15,875 bases of DNA from Candidatus Omnitrophota bacterium. GTDB lineage: Bacteria; Ratteibacteria; UBA8468; B48-G9; JAFGKM01. Position 1 is the stretch's first letter; each line of letters opens with the position of its first letter. Below, piece after piece: positions 1 to 8,336 of this stretch. The notes under the pieces were generated by a model. The model did no database searches, was not told the origin of the DNA, and saw nothing but the letters and a program-made list of their open reading frames with translations. Location of the stretch: positions 1 to 15,875 of the forward strand of contig JAMWCO010000016.1 in the NCBI GenBank assembly GCA_023818785.1, in the 5' to 3' direction. A program made the position numbers and the translations under genes.

Positions 1-301
1 TTTGCAGTTGATTTCAGAAATAGGGCTTGAAGAAAAAGATATATTAGATGGTAAATTTATGAAAGGCAAAGGATGTAAAAAGTGTTTAAATGAGGGATAT
101 TATGGAAGAACAGGGATTTTTGAACTACTTGTCATTGATGAAGATATTAGAGAACTTATATTGAAAAGAGCATCTGTAACAGATATAAAAAAATTAGGAC
201 TAAAAAAAGGAATGAGAACATTAAGAATGGATGGTATTGAAAAAGTTAAAAAAGGGCTTACTACAATATCAGAAGTTTTAAGAGTGACACAGGATATTTA
301 A
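1..301 (+). CDS. gspE: Type II secretion ATPase GspE, C-terminal fragment
   Basis: This is the last 99-100 codons of a gene that enters from the left; base 1 is the third base of a codon. GspE is the cytoplasmic hexameric ATPase that powers pseudopilus assembly. The fragment carries the second half of the family's tetracysteine zinc motif (GCKKC at about residues 24-28 of the fragment), followed by the conserved GYYGRTGIFELL stretch and the C-terminal helices ending near SEVLRVTQ. The Walker boxes and first CxxC must lie upstream. The methionine-like first codon (TTG at 2) is internal and is not the start. PilB of type IV pili shares this C-terminal signature, but the GspF-M genes that follow make GspE the better name. 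The stop codon is one base from the gspF ATG. Confidence 0.93.
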   Translation, partial: LQLISEIGLEEKDILDGKFMKGKGCKKCLNEGYYGRTGIFELLVIDEDIRELILKRASVTDIKKLGLKKGMRTLRMDGIEKVKKGLTTISEVLRVTQDI

Positions 302-302
302 A

Positions 303-1499
303 ATGCCAGTTTATTTATATACTTTAATTGACAAAAAAGGAAATATAATAAAAGGGAAAAAAGAAAGCAGTGATTTAAATAGTTTAAAATTAGAATTTCA
401 AAAAGAAGGGTATTATATTTTAAACATTGTAGAAGAGAAAAGATTTGATCTAAAAATTTTTGATAAAGTTAGAGAAGATGATTTTATTATTGCGATTAGA
501 GAATTAGCAACTTTTCTTAATTCTAAAATTCCACTTGATGAAGCACTTTCTGGTTTGACATCCCAAATGAAAGATGGGAAGTTAAAGAATATATTTATTG
601 ATATCCAAAAAAGTATTAGAGAAGGAGCAAGTTTATCTCAGGCATTAAAGAAACATCCAAATTTATTTTCTGATATGATTATTTCAATGGTTAAATCTGG
701 GGAAGAGACAGGAAATCTTGATCTTATCCTTTTAAGAATATCTGATTTTTTTGAAAAAAGGAGTAATTTTAAAAATAGGATAAAGACAATTATGACATAT
801 CCTATTTTTATGATTATTGTTGCTTTTTTCGTTGTCATTTTTATTCTTACTTTTATTATTCCTACAATTACAAGAATTTTTTCTGAAATTTCAATAAATT
901 TACCAGTTTTAACAAGAATTTTAATCAAAATAGCAAATTTTTTTAGAATCTTCTGGCTATACTTAATATTTTTAATATTCTTAATTTTTTTCACAATTAG
1001 AAATTTTTTTAAAACAGAGAAAGGTAAATTAATTGTGGAAAAAGCAATATGGAAAATTCCATTCTTTAATGATATTTTTTTAAAAAGAGAAATAATAAAT
1101 TTTTCAAAAACACTTTCTACTTTAATAAATGGAGGTGTTGATATAATAGAATCGCTTAATATTGCCAAAAATGTTTTAGTTAGTTTTAATATAAAAAAAG
1201 AGATAGAAGAAATTACAGAATATGTTTCAAAAGGTGGTTCTCTTTCATCTGGTTTTGGCAAGAGTAGATATTTCCCGTATCTATTTACACAACTTATAAG
1301 TGCTGGTGAGAGAAGTGGAAATTTACCAGAAATGCTTGATAAGATAGGGAATATTTATGAAGAGGAATTGTCACAGAAATCAATAAGATTTGTAACATTC
1401 CTTGAACCATTTATGATACTTTTTATGGGTGGCATAATTGGTTTTATTGTTATGTCTGTCCTTTTGCCAATTTTTCAGATATCACAATCAATAAAATGA
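303..1499 (+). CDS. gspF: Type II secretion inner-membrane platform protein GspF
   Basis: GspF is the polytopic inner-membrane protein that couples the GspE ATPase to pseudopilin assembly. The 398 residues match the family's usual length of about 400. Two copies of the T2SSF domain are visible, at about 60-185 and 262-385. Each has the family signature near the end of its cytoplasmic part: SGEETGNLD in the first and SAGERSGNLPEML in the second. Three membrane segments lie at about 166-188, 212-232 and 366-390. The ATG follows the gspE stop by one base, and the gene ends in an ATGA overlap with gspG, so translational coupling is likely. No strong ribosome binding site precedes the start. PilC is the type IV pilus homologue and cannot be excluded from sequence alone, but the downstream H-M genes favour GspF. 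Confidence 0.94.
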   Translation: MPVYLYTLIDKKGNIIKGKKESSDLNSLKLEFQKEGYYILNIVEEKRFDLKIFDKVREDDFIIAIRELATFLNSKIPLDEALSGLTSQMKDGKLKNIFIDIQKSIREGASLSQALKKHPNLFSDMIISMVKSGEETGNLDLILLRISDFFEKRSNFKNRIKTIMTYPIFMIIVAFFVVIFILTFIIPTITRIFSEISINLPVLTRILIKIANFFRIFWLYLIFLIFLIFFTIRNFFKTEKGKLIVEKAIWKIPFFNDIFLKREIINFSKTLSTLINGGVDIIESLNIAKNVLVSFNIKKEIEEITEYVSKGGSLSSGFGKSRYFPYLFTQLISAGERSGNLPEMLDKIGNIYEEELSQKSIRFVTFLEPFMILFMGGIIGFIVMSVLLPIFQISQSIK

Positions 1500-1924
1500 A
1501 AAAAGGATTTACATTTATTGAATTGATGGTTGTAATTATAATACTTGGAATGCTTGCTATGTTAGTAATGCCTTCTTTTTTAAAAAGAGTAGATGAAGCA
1601 AAGATTACTGCTGCAAAGGTTCAAATTAAAAGTTTTGAAAGTGGGCTTAAACTCTTTTATCTTGATAATGGATTTTATCCTTCAACAGACCAAGGATTGA
1701 AATCCTTAATAGAAAAGCCAACTTCTGGTAGGATTCCTTTAAAGTGGAGAGAGGGTGGGTATCTTGATAAGCCATTAATTCCAAAAGATCCATGGGGAAA
1801 TGATTACATTTATTTAAATCCAGGAAGAAATGGAGAAGATTATGAGATTATTTCTTATGGAAGGGATGGTAAAGAAGGAGGAGATGGACCTGATGCAGAT
1901 ATTTCAAGTTCACAGATTGAATAA
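1496..1924 (+). CDS. gspG: Major pseudopilin GspG
   Basis: GspG is the main subunit of the type II pseudopilus; it is processed by a prepilin peptidase and assembled in the inner membrane. The protein has a very short leader, MKKG, then the mature N-terminus FTFIE with the conserved Glu at +5 and a hydrophobic helix ending at a proline (MPSF). The C-terminal half has the GspG hallmarks: YPSTDQGLKSL, a KDPWGNDYIYLNPG block, and a SYGRDGKEGGDGPDADI tail resembling the calcium-binding loop of this family. At 142 residues it has the expected length. The ATG overlaps the gspF stop (ATGA). The 3' end overlaps the start of the broken gspH by 32 bases, and that overlap contains gspH's ribosome binding site. 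Confidence 0.96.
   Translation: MKKGFTFIELMVVIIILGMLAMLVMPSFLKRVDEAKITAAKVQIKSFESGLKLFYLDNGFYPSTDQGLKSLIEKPTSGRIPLKWREGGYLDKPLIPKDPWGNDYIYLNPGRNGEDYEIISYGRDGKEGGDGPDADISSSQIE
1877..1883 (+). promoter_or_regulatory. Ribosome binding site of gspH
   Basis: GGAGGAG lies inside the 3' end of gspG, nine bases upstream of ATG 1893. An in-frame ATG at 1884 is too close to this site to use it, which favours 1893 as the start. It shows that gspH still has an intact initiation region. Confidence 0.65.
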
Positions 1925-2383
1925 AGGCTTCACTTTTTTTGAAATTTTAGTAGTACTTTTGATAATTTCCTTTTTTTTTCTTTAATTTTACCCTCCTTTA
2001 AAAATTTTTTCCCGGAAATTCAGAATGAAAAAATAGAGAAAATTTTAGATGATTTTAAAGAAGCAGAAGAAAAAGCAATTTCTGAAAAAAAAATAGTTTA
2101 TTTTTATTTTAACCTTGAAGATGATTCTTATTGGTTTAGGTTAGATAATGAAGAGGGGGATATTGAAATACAAAATTCCAATTTAGATTTTTACAAAGGT
2201 AAGAATGAATTTGAAGAAAAGATTGATGGAACAATATTTTTTAAAATTTATCCTGACAATAAAAAAGATTTCTTTCTTCTCTATATATATGATAAAGAGA
2301 AAAATCTGAATTATACAATTTTTTCTAATCCTTTTTCTGATATAGAGATTTTAAAAGGAGAATTAAAAAATGAAGAAATTTAA
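1893..2383 (+). pseudogene. gspH: Minor pseudopilin GspH, interrupted by a -1 frame change at a T9 tract
   Basis: A prepilin-like gene sits between gspG and gspI. The frame from ATG 1893 gives MQIFQVHRLNKG, then FTFFEILVVLLIISFFFL, and stops at 1983-1985. After the T9 run at 1971-1979, the -1 frame is open to TAA at 2381-2383 (about 136 codons). If ten T are read, the helix continues as FFFSLILPSF, with the proline 17 residues after the +5 Glu, exactly as in GspG here. The rest is hydrophilic, starting with a helix rich in Glu and Lys, as in GspH/FimT-type pseudopilins. Its position in the G-H-I-J-K order agrees. A GGAGGAG site at 1877-1883 precedes the ATG by nine bases. The gene may be a true pseudogene, a sequencing or assembly error, or a functional gene rescued by polymerase or ribosome slippage. 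The intact downstream frame argues against long-standing decay. Confidence 0.8.
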
Positions 2384-2741
2384 AAAAGGCTTCACTTTAC
2401 TTGAAGTTATGATTGCAATTGGAATTTTTGGAATAGTTGCTATTGCTTGCCTTGGAAATTATTTAATTTCGCTCAAAAATATTAAAATTGTAAATGATAA
2501 AATAAAAATTTTAATTTTATCTGAACAGAAAATTGAAGAATTGAAAATAAAAAATGGAGAGATTAAAGAAAAGATAGGAAATTTTTCTGATTATCCAGAT
2601 TATACATGGGAGATACAAGTTTCTGATATAGTAATTTATGATACAGAAGAGGACCTTTATTTAAAACCGTATAAACTTATTATTGAAGGACCTTATAATT
2701 TATATTCTACAATTTTACCTTTTTTATTGAAAGAAAAATGA
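2370..2741 (+). CDS. gspI: Minor pseudopilin GspI
   Basis: GspI is a minor pseudopilin that helps nucleate the pseudopilus tip together with GspJ and GspK. The protein begins MKKFKKG, then the processed N-terminus FTLLEVMIAIGIFGIVAIACL, with Glu at +5. The middle contains the LSEQKIEELK helix typical of the T2SSI family. A DYTWEIQV segment matches the family's conserved Tyr-x-Trp strand. The length of 123 residues is normal. AAAAGGAG at 2353-2360 lies nine bases before the ATG. The gene overlaps the end of the shifted gspH frame by 14 bases and ends in an ATGA overlap with gspJ. Confidence 0.9.
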   Translation: MKKFKKGFTLLEVMIAIGIFGIVAIACLGNYLISLKNIKIVNDKIKILILSEQKIEELKIKNGEIKEKIGNFSDYPDYTWEIQVSDIVIYDTEEDLYLKPYKLIIEGPYNLYSTILPFLLKEK

Positions 2742-3277
2742 ATAGAATATTTAAAATTGGATTTACACTTATTGAAGTTATGATTTCTACTTTAATAATT
2801 TTTATTACTTTTATTCTTGTTTATAGAACTTTTTTTACTATTCAAAAAAACATGTTAGATATTCAAAAAGAAATAAAAAATAGAAAAATCTTATTTAATT
2901 TTCTGAGTGCTTTTAAGTCGGAATTAGATGGTATTTGTGATCCTAAGGATTTAAAATTTGATAATAAAGAAATTAATTTTACTACCTTTTTGCCTAATAT
3001 TGAATATCCTGTAGAAATTAAATACATTGTTGAGAGTAAAGAAAAGGAGGAAAAACTTATTAGGATTCAGAAAAACATATTAACTGATTATGAATTTAAA
3101 CTTACAGTTTTGAAGGGAGAAATGATTAATTTTTTATTTTTTGTAGAAGATGACTGGAAAGATAAAATTGAAAGAGATGTATTACCCAAAGGAATTGCTA
3201 TTGAAATAAATTATAATGGAGAAAAAATTTTTTATCCTATCCACTTAAATTTTGAAAAGAAAAATGAAAAAAAATAA
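2738..3277 (+). CDS. gspJ: Minor pseudopilin GspJ
   Basis: GspJ is a minor pseudopilin of the tip complex. The leader MNRIFKIG is followed by FTLIEVMISTLIIFITFILVY, with Glu at +5. Position -2 is Ile rather than the usual basic residue, but the essential Gly at -1 is kept. Downstream, a periplasmic domain of about 150 residues ends with the VLPKGIAIEINY strand seen in this family. The length of 179 residues fits. The start overlaps the gspI stop (ATGA). The 3' end overlaps gspK by 14 bases if gspK starts at 3264. Sequence identity to named GspJ proteins is likely low, so the call rests on the prepilin N-terminus, the C-terminal strand and the gene order. Confidence 0.85.
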   Translation: MNRIFKIGFTLIEVMISTLIIFITFILVYRTFFTIQKNMLDIQKEIKNRKILFNFLSAFKSELDGICDPKDLKFDNKEINFTTFLPNIEYPVEIKYIVESKEKEEKLIRIQKNILTDYEFKLTVLKGEMINFLFFVEDDWKDKIERDVLPKGIAIEINYNGEKIFYPIHLNFEKKNEKK

Positions 3278-4178
3278 TAAAGGGGTTATATTAATTATTG
3301 TTTTAGGTTTTTCACTTGCTTTAACTTTTATCACCCTTTTTTTTAATTATAAAATTAATAAATATGTTGATTCACTTTCAATATTATATGAATCTCTACA
3401 GATGGATAGAATTAGTGAAGTTGGTTTTGAGATAGCAAAGGAAATAATTGAAAAAGACAGAAATAATTACGATTGGTTAGAAGAAAAATGGAATAAGGAA
3501 AGAAGTTTTAAGATAGAAAATTATGATTTAATAATTATTATTAAAGATGAAAATTCAAAAATAAATTTAAACAAAGTTATAGGAGAAAAAGGGCAGAGCA
3601 ATCAACTTTTATTGGATATATTAAAAAATCTATTTATAATATGTGAGTATCCTTCTTCCTTACTTGATTGTTTACTTGATTGGATAGATGAGGATAATTT
3701 AGAGAGGCCTTTTGGAGCAGAGTATTTTTATTATTCAAAAATTGGTTTAAAGAAACTGCCCCCAAATAAAAACATATCTAATTTAAGAGAACTTTATTTA
3801 ATAAAAGATTATAATGAAAAAATTTTAACAGGAGATAAAGAGAAAAACAAAAAGGGGCTCTTAGATTTTATAACAATATATTCTGATGATAAAATAAATA
3901 TAAATACATGTGAAAAGGAAATAATGAATGCAATGGGATTCACAAATGAAGAAGTTGATTCAATTTTGTCAGAAAGAGAAAAAAAACCTTTAAATGAAAC
4001 TTTTTTAATTAAAATAAATAGAGAAGTTTTTCTGAAAAATAAAAGTTTGATAAAATATGTGAGTAATTATTTTTATGTATCTATAAATGTAAAAAATGAA
4101 AAAGGTTATGAAAAAATTTATAAAGGAATATTTGAAAAAAATAAGGATGTTAGATTAATTAAAAAAGGAATTTTATGA
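3264..4178 (+). CDS. gspK: Pseudopilin tip subunit GspK
   Basis: GspK caps the pseudopilus and is the large minor pseudopilin. The N-terminus MKKNNKG is followed by VILIIVLGFSLALTFITLFF. As usual in GspK there is no Glu at +5. The body contains the family signatures LLDCLLDWIDEDNL, then RPFGAEYFYY with a PPNK segment and a NLRELYLI motif, and later a helix-hairpin-helix-like stretch beginning DKININTCEKEIMNAMGF. ATG 3264 was chosen over the upstream in-frame TTG at 3252, because it gives the short basic leader expected of a prepilin. That gives 304 residues, typical for the family. The gene overlaps gspJ by 14 bases and gspL by four (ATGA). Confidence 0.9.
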   Translation: MKKNNKGVILIIVLGFSLALTFITLFFNYKINKYVDSLSILYESLQMDRISEVGFEIAKEIIEKDRNNYDWLEEKWNKERSFKIENYDLIIIIKDENSKINLNKVIGEKGQSNQLLLDILKNLFIICEYPSSLLDCLLDWIDEDNLERPFGAEYFYYSKIGLKKLPPNKNISNLRELYLIKDYNEKILTGDKEKNKKGLLDFITIYSDDKININTCEKEIMNAMGFTNEEVDSILSEREKKPLNETFLIKINREVFLKNKSLIKYVSNYFYVSINVKNEKGYEKIYKGIFEKNKDVRLIKKGIL

Positions 4179-5392
4179 AAAATTATCTTTATTTTAAAAA
4201 TGGTAAATTTTATTTATACCAAGATAATAAAGAGGTAGAAATTTCATTAGAAAAGATAGATGATTTTATAAAATTAAACAAGAAATCTATATTCTATTTA
4301 ATCTTTTCAAAATTAGATTGTTATTTTAGAAAAGCAGAGTTTTATTTTAAAGATAGAAAAAAGATAAATTTAATTTTAGGGCAAGAGATAGAAGGTAAAT
4401 TTCCTAAATCAATTGAGAATTTTTATTTTCATTTCCAGTTTTATTGTCCTCAAAAAAATAAAACATTTGTTAATATTTTTGGAATTGAGAAGGAAAAAGT
4501 AGATTTTTTAAAAAATATTTTTAAAAAAAATAAAGTTAAACTTTATTTTACCATTGACTCACTTTTGCTACATCAATTTTTAAAAGAAGAGATAAAAGAA
4601 AAAGAATATATAGAACTTTATATTGAAAATAAATATTTACTTATTAATCTAATAGAGGATTCTGAAATTTCTGGTGTTTATTCATATTTTTCAGAAAATG
4701 TTAAAGAAGATTTTTTAGAAATTTTTTCTTCATTATTTTTTAATAAAAAGTTGCCAGTTTATTTTATTGGAAACAGGGAAATATATGAGGAAATGAAATT
4801 GGATGGTTCTAAATTTTTGTTTGAAAAGAGTTTTTTTGATATATTAAAAGAAATAAAAAAGATTCAAATAATTTCTTTAAATCCCATAAATTTTCCAAAA
4901 AAAATAATAAAAATTGAGTACATAATTTCCCTTCTCATTTTATTTATAATTTCTTTTTTCTTAACAAGACCTTATTTTTTGAAAATTAAAAAAGAAAAGA
5001 AGTTAGAAGAAATTAATCTTAAAATGGAAAATATTTATAAGTCACTCTTTCCAGAAGCCAAAAAAATAATCAATCCATTAGTTCAAATAAAAGAAAAACT
5101 TGGAGAAAATAGTAATTATTTAAAACTACCTATTTCTGACATCTCAATTATAAATATTCTTGAAGAAATCACAAGTCTTTTCCCAGAAAATATAAATGCT
5201 GAGATAGAAGGACTTACATTTAATAATGGAAGTGTAAATGTGATTGGTATAGTTGATAATTTGGAAAATCTTGATATAGTTAAGGAAAACTTGAAAAATT
5301 CAGGGATTTTTAAAAGATTTGATTTTAACAATATCTCATTTACAAAAGAAAATAAAATAAGGTTTGATTTATCATTAAGGATAGAGAAATAA
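4175..5392 (+). CDS. gspL: Type II secretion inner-membrane protein GspL
   Basis: GspL is a bitopic inner-membrane protein that holds the GspE ATPase at the platform and pairs with GspM. The 405 residues divide into a cytoplasmic actin-like region (about 1-245), one membrane segment at about 248-265, a charged helical linker, and a periplasmic ferredoxin-like C-terminal domain (about 320-405) of the kind shared by GspL and PilN, with a LPISDISIINILEEI helix and an ENINAEIEGLTFNNGSVNVIG strand pair. Sequence conservation is low in this family, and the assignment relies on architecture plus position between gspK and gspM. In type IV pilus loci the same parts occur as separate PilM and PilN; here they form one chain. 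ATGA overlap with gspK. Confidence 0.82.
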   Translation: MKNYLYFKNGKFYLYQDNKEVEISLEKIDDFIKLNKKSIFYLIFSKLDCYFRKAEFYFKDRKKINLILGQEIEGKFPKSIENFYFHFQFYCPQKNKTFVNIFGIEKEKVDFLKNIFKKNKVKLYFTIDSLLLHQFLKEEIKEKEYIELYIENKYLLINLIEDSEISGVYSYFSENVKEDFLEIFSSLFFNKKLPVYFIGNREIYEEMKLDGSKFLFEKSFFDILKEIKKIQIISLNPINFPKKIIKIEYIISLLILFIISFFLTRPYFLKIKKEKKLEEINLKMENIYKSLFPEAKKIINPLVQIKEKLGENSNYLKLPISDISIINILEEITSLFPENINAEIEGLTFNNGSVNVIGIVDNLENLDIVKENLKNSGIFKRFDFNNISFTKENKIRFDLSLRIEK

Positions 5393-5396
5393 AATA

Positions 5397-5894
5397 ATGG
5401 ATAGAAAGATTTTGATTTTTATAATTCTTTTTATTTTTATTTTTGAACTTCAATATATATATTTACCAAATAGTAAAAAGGTGAAAAATCTTAACAATCT
5501 TATTACTAAAAAAGAAAATGAGTATAATGAATTCCTTAAGTTATGTGAAAGATATAAGAAAATGGGAGAAAAAAAGGAAAGTTCCAATTTTAAGATTGCA
5601 TCTCAAAATTTTTCTTTTTTTTCTTATCTCAACAATTTGATTGATAAGACAAATATTAGAACAAATATAAGTGATATAAAGATTTTGCCAAAAGAAGAAA
5701 TAGAAAATTATATTATGGAAAAGATACAAATTGATATAAATCTTATATCTTTGGAACAATTACTCTCTATATTAAATCAGATTGAAAAAACAAGAGGGCT
5801 TTACATTTTTCAATTTGAGATAAAAAGGGATAAAAATAAACCATATTTTTTAAATGTTAGTATAGGTATAATTTGTTTGAAACAGAAAGAATAA
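5397..5894 (+). CDS. gspM: Type II secretion inner-membrane protein GspM
   Basis: This small bitopic protein has a short cytoplasmic N-terminus, a membrane segment at about residues 4-22, a charged coiled-coil-like helix (about 28-60), and a periplasmic domain. The IQIDINLISLEQLLSILNQIEK segment followed by LYIFQFEIK matches the shared fold of GspM and PilO. GspM dimerises with GspL and stabilises the GspL-GspE assembly. The length of 165 residues is normal. The gene starts four bases after the gspL stop; its own stop shares one base with the polA ATG (TAATG). Sequence similarity in this family is weak, so topology and gene order carry the call. Confidence 0.78.
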   Translation: MDRKILIFIILFIFIFELQYIYLPNSKKVKNLNNLITKKENEYNEFLKLCERYKKMGEKKESSNFKIASQNFSFFSYLNNLIDKTNIRTNISDIKILPKEEIENYIMEKIQIDINLISLEQLLSILNQIEKTRGLYIFQFEIKRDKNKPYFLNVSIGIICLKQKE

Positions 5895-8305
5895 TGAAAA
5901 AAATATATCTTATAGATGGAAGTGCAATAATATATAGAAGTTTCTATGCATTACCAGATTTTAAAACATCCACAGGATTTGCAACAAATGCTATTTATGG
6001 TTTTGTTTCTACTTTACTAAAGATATTAAAAGAAAAAAGACCTGAATATATTGCTGTTTTTTTTGATATGGCAGTTCCAACTTTCAGACATAAAACATTT
6101 GATAAATACAAAGAGAAAAGAAAACCAATGCCAGATGAACTTTCAGGACAGATTTCTAAGATAAAGGAGATTATAAATTCTTTTGGTATAAAATATATTG
6201 AAAAAGAGGGATATGAAGGTGATGACCTAATTGGCAGTTTTGTTGAAAAATTGAAGGACGAAAATTGTGAGATATTTATTATAGGAAGTGACAAAGATAT
6301 TTTGCAACTTATTGACGAAAATGTTTTTGTTATTAATCCAACTAATTATCAGATAATTGATAAAAAATGGGTAATTGAAAGATATGGTTTTTATCCAGAA
6401 AAAATAGTTGATTTTATCGGTCTTAAAGGAGACATTTCAGATAATATTCCAGGAGTACCAGGTATAGGAGAGAAAACAGCAATTTTACTTTTGAAAAAAT
6501 TTAATTCAGTTGAAGAAATATATGATAACCTTGAAAAAATTGAAAATGAGAAATTGAGAGAAAAACTAAAAAAATATAAAGAGATTGCTTTTTTAAGTAA
6601 AAAACTTGCAAAATTAAATAAAGAAATTTTTGAAAAAATTGATTTAGAGGATATAAAAATTGCTAACCCAGATTTACATAAATTAATAGAATTGTTTGAT
6701 TTTTGTGAATTTAAAAAATTGAAAGAAATGTTGAAAGAAATATTTCCTGATATTGAAAAAATTGAGAAAATTGAAAATTTTATAGGTTTTTCCACAGGAG
6801 AGATAGCAAAATATGATGAAATATGTCAGAACATTGAAAAATATAAGGGAATCCTTGAAGATGAAAATGTTAAAAAAATTGGTTTTAATTTAAAGGATAA
6901 AATTGTTGAATTAAGAAGATATAATATTGAATTTAAAAATATTGATTTTGATTTTTCTATAGCAAGTCATCTTACTGGCAAAGTGATTTATAATAAAGAT
7001 ATTTTTAAATTGAAGGAAGAGTATGAAAAATTACTTGATTTATTTGAGATGTATAGTTTATTTAAAGATGTTGAAATGCCACTTATTGAGGTTCTTGCTT
7101 GGATGGAAATGAATGGAATAAAGGTTGATATAGATTACTTAAATCAATTGGGTGAAAAATTTAATAAAGAAATAGAGGAGATTAGGAATAAAATCTATTC
7201 AATAAGTGGAGAAGTTTTTAATTTAAATTCACCTTCACAGGTAGGTGAAATATTGTTTGAAAAATTGAAATTACCAGTTATAAAAAAAACAAAATTAGGT
7301 TATGCTACAGATGTTTCTGTTTTAAAAGAACTTGCAAATCTTCATCCTTTACCACAATATCTTCTTTCATACAGAGAACTTTATAAAATTAAATCAACTT
7401 ATATTGATGGGATTTTAAATTTTATAAATAAAAAAACAGGAAGAATACACCCAATTTTTAGTCAAATTTCTACAACCAGCGGTAGATTGACATGTTCAAA
7501 TCCAAATTTACAGAATTTACCAATTAAAACACAAAAAGGAGGATTGATTAGAAAAGCATTTTGCGTTGATTATAATAACTTTTTTTATTCATTTGATTAT
7601 AGTCAAATTGAATTAAGAGTTATGGCTCATTTTTCAGAAGACCCTGTTTTGTTGGAAGCATTTGAAAAAGATAAAGATATTCATAATGAAACAGCAGAAC
7701 TTATCCTTTCTTCTGACTCATTATTTTCTCCTTTAAACTTTGGTCAACTAACAAAAGAAGAAAAAAGAAGAATAGCAAAGACAATAAATTTTGGGATTAT
7801 ATATGGTATGAGTTCTTATGGATTATCTAAGGAACTTGATATTTCTGTTGAGGATGCCAGTCTTTTTATAAATAAATATTTTGAAAAATTTAAAAAAGTT
7901 AAAGAATATATAGAAAATATAGTTAAAAAAGCAGAATCAAATGGTTATGTTGAGACATTATTAAAAAGAAGAAGATATATTCCAGAGTTAAAGAGCAATA
8001 ATAAAAATGAAAGGGAGTTTGGAAAAAGGGTTGCAATAAATATGCCTATTCAGGGAACTTCTGCTGAAATAATAAAAGTTGCCATGAATAAAATTTACCA
8101 AAAGTTTAAAGAAGAAAAATTAAAAAGTAAACTTGTTCTTCAAATACATGATGAGTTATTATTTGAAGTACCAATTGAAGAAGAAATTAGAGTAAAAAAT
8201 ATTGTTATGAATATAATGAAGAATGCAGTTGTTCTTAAGGTTCCAATAAAAGTTGATGTAAAAAAAGGTAAAAATTTTCTTGAAATGGAGGATATAAATG
8301 ATTGA
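5894..8305 (+). CDS. polA: DNA polymerase I with degenerate 3'-5' exonuclease domain
   Basis: PolA removes RNA primers and fills gaps in replication and repair. The 803 residues include a 5' nuclease domain (about 1-290) with its acidic sites in place: D8, D58, E108/D110/D111, D133/D135 and D180/D183, plus the helix-hairpin-helix NIPGVPGIGEKTA. The polymerase domain (about 395-803) has motif A FDYSQIELR (D568), motif B K629-x3-F633-x3-Y637 in KTINFGIIYG, and motif C HDE at 752-754. The middle segment (about 291-390) is short and lacks all three exonuclease motifs. GFNLKDK at 330-336 aligns with the GQNLKYD motif of E. coli but has Lys where the catalytic Asp should be. Proofreading is therefore probably absent, as in Taq. 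ATG 5894 was chosen over TTG 5873, because it gives the standard KKIYLIDGSA start. Confidence 0.96.
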   Translation: MKKIYLIDGSAIIYRSFYALPDFKTSTGFATNAIYGFVSTLLKILKEKRPEYIAVFFDMAVPTFRHKTFDKYKEKRKPMPDELSGQISKIKEIINSFGIKYIEKEGYEGDDLIGSFVEKLKDENCEIFIIGSDKDILQLIDENVFVINPTNYQIIDKKWVIERYGFYPEKIVDFIGLKGDISDNIPGVPGIGEKTAILLLKKFNSVEEIYDNLEKIENEKLREKLKKYKEIAFLSKKLAKLNKEIFEKIDLEDIKIANPDLHKLIELFDFCEFKKLKEMLKEIFPDIEKIEKIENFIGFSTGEIAKYDEICQNIEKYKGILEDENVKKIGFNLKDKIVELRRYNIEFKNIDFDFSIASHLTGKVIYNKDIFKLKEEYEKLLDLFEMYSLFKDVEMPLIEVLAWMEMNGIKVDIDYLNQLGEKFNKEIEEIRNKIYSISGEVFNLNSPSQVGEILFEKLKLPVIKKTKLGYATDVSVLKELANLHPLPQYLLSYRELYKIKSTYIDGILNFINKKTGRIHPIFSQISTTSGRLTCSNPNLQNLPIKTQKGGLIRKAFCVDYNNFFYSFDYSQIELRVMAHFSEDPVLLEAFEKDKDIHNETAELILSSDSLFSPLNFGQLTKEEKRRIAKTINFGIIYGMSSYGLSKELDISVEDASLFINKYFEKFKKVKEYIENIVKKAESNGYVETLLKRRRYIPELKSNNKNEREFGKRVAINMPIQGTSAEIIKVAMNKIYQKFKEEKLKSKLVLQIHDELLFEVPIEEEIRVKNIVMNIMKNAVVLKVPIKVDVKKGKNFLEMEDIND

Positions 8306-8336
8306 CATAATTATTTATTTAAGAGAAAATTATAAT

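Noticed and set aside
638..1261. A 207-codon open frame on the minus strand
   Set aside because: It lies wholly within gspF, whose motifs and membrane segments are convincing. The minus translation has no recognisable domain and mirrors the low-complexity AT-rich codons.
1..1924. Type IV pilus rather than type II secretion for the first genes
   Set aside because: PilB/PilC resemble GspE/GspF, but the GspG calcium-loop tail, a GspK without Glu+5, and a one-chain GspL point to type II secretion.
3252..3263. TTG start for gspK, four codons upstream
   Set aside because: ATG 3264 gives a normal short basic prepilin leader. The extension adds nothing and lacks a ribosome binding site.
6391..6795. 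A 134-codon minus-strand open frame, with similar ones at 5995-6294, 5541-5759, 12404-12640 and 13196-13474
   Set aside because: All are antisense to well-supported genes, rich in Ser/Phe/Leu as expected from reversed AT-rich codons, and have no plausible domains.
8298..8336. Start of the TPR protein at the ATG overlapping the polA stop
   Set aside because: The 13 extra residues would precede a clear signal peptide that starts at its own Met (8337) with an upstream AAGAGA.
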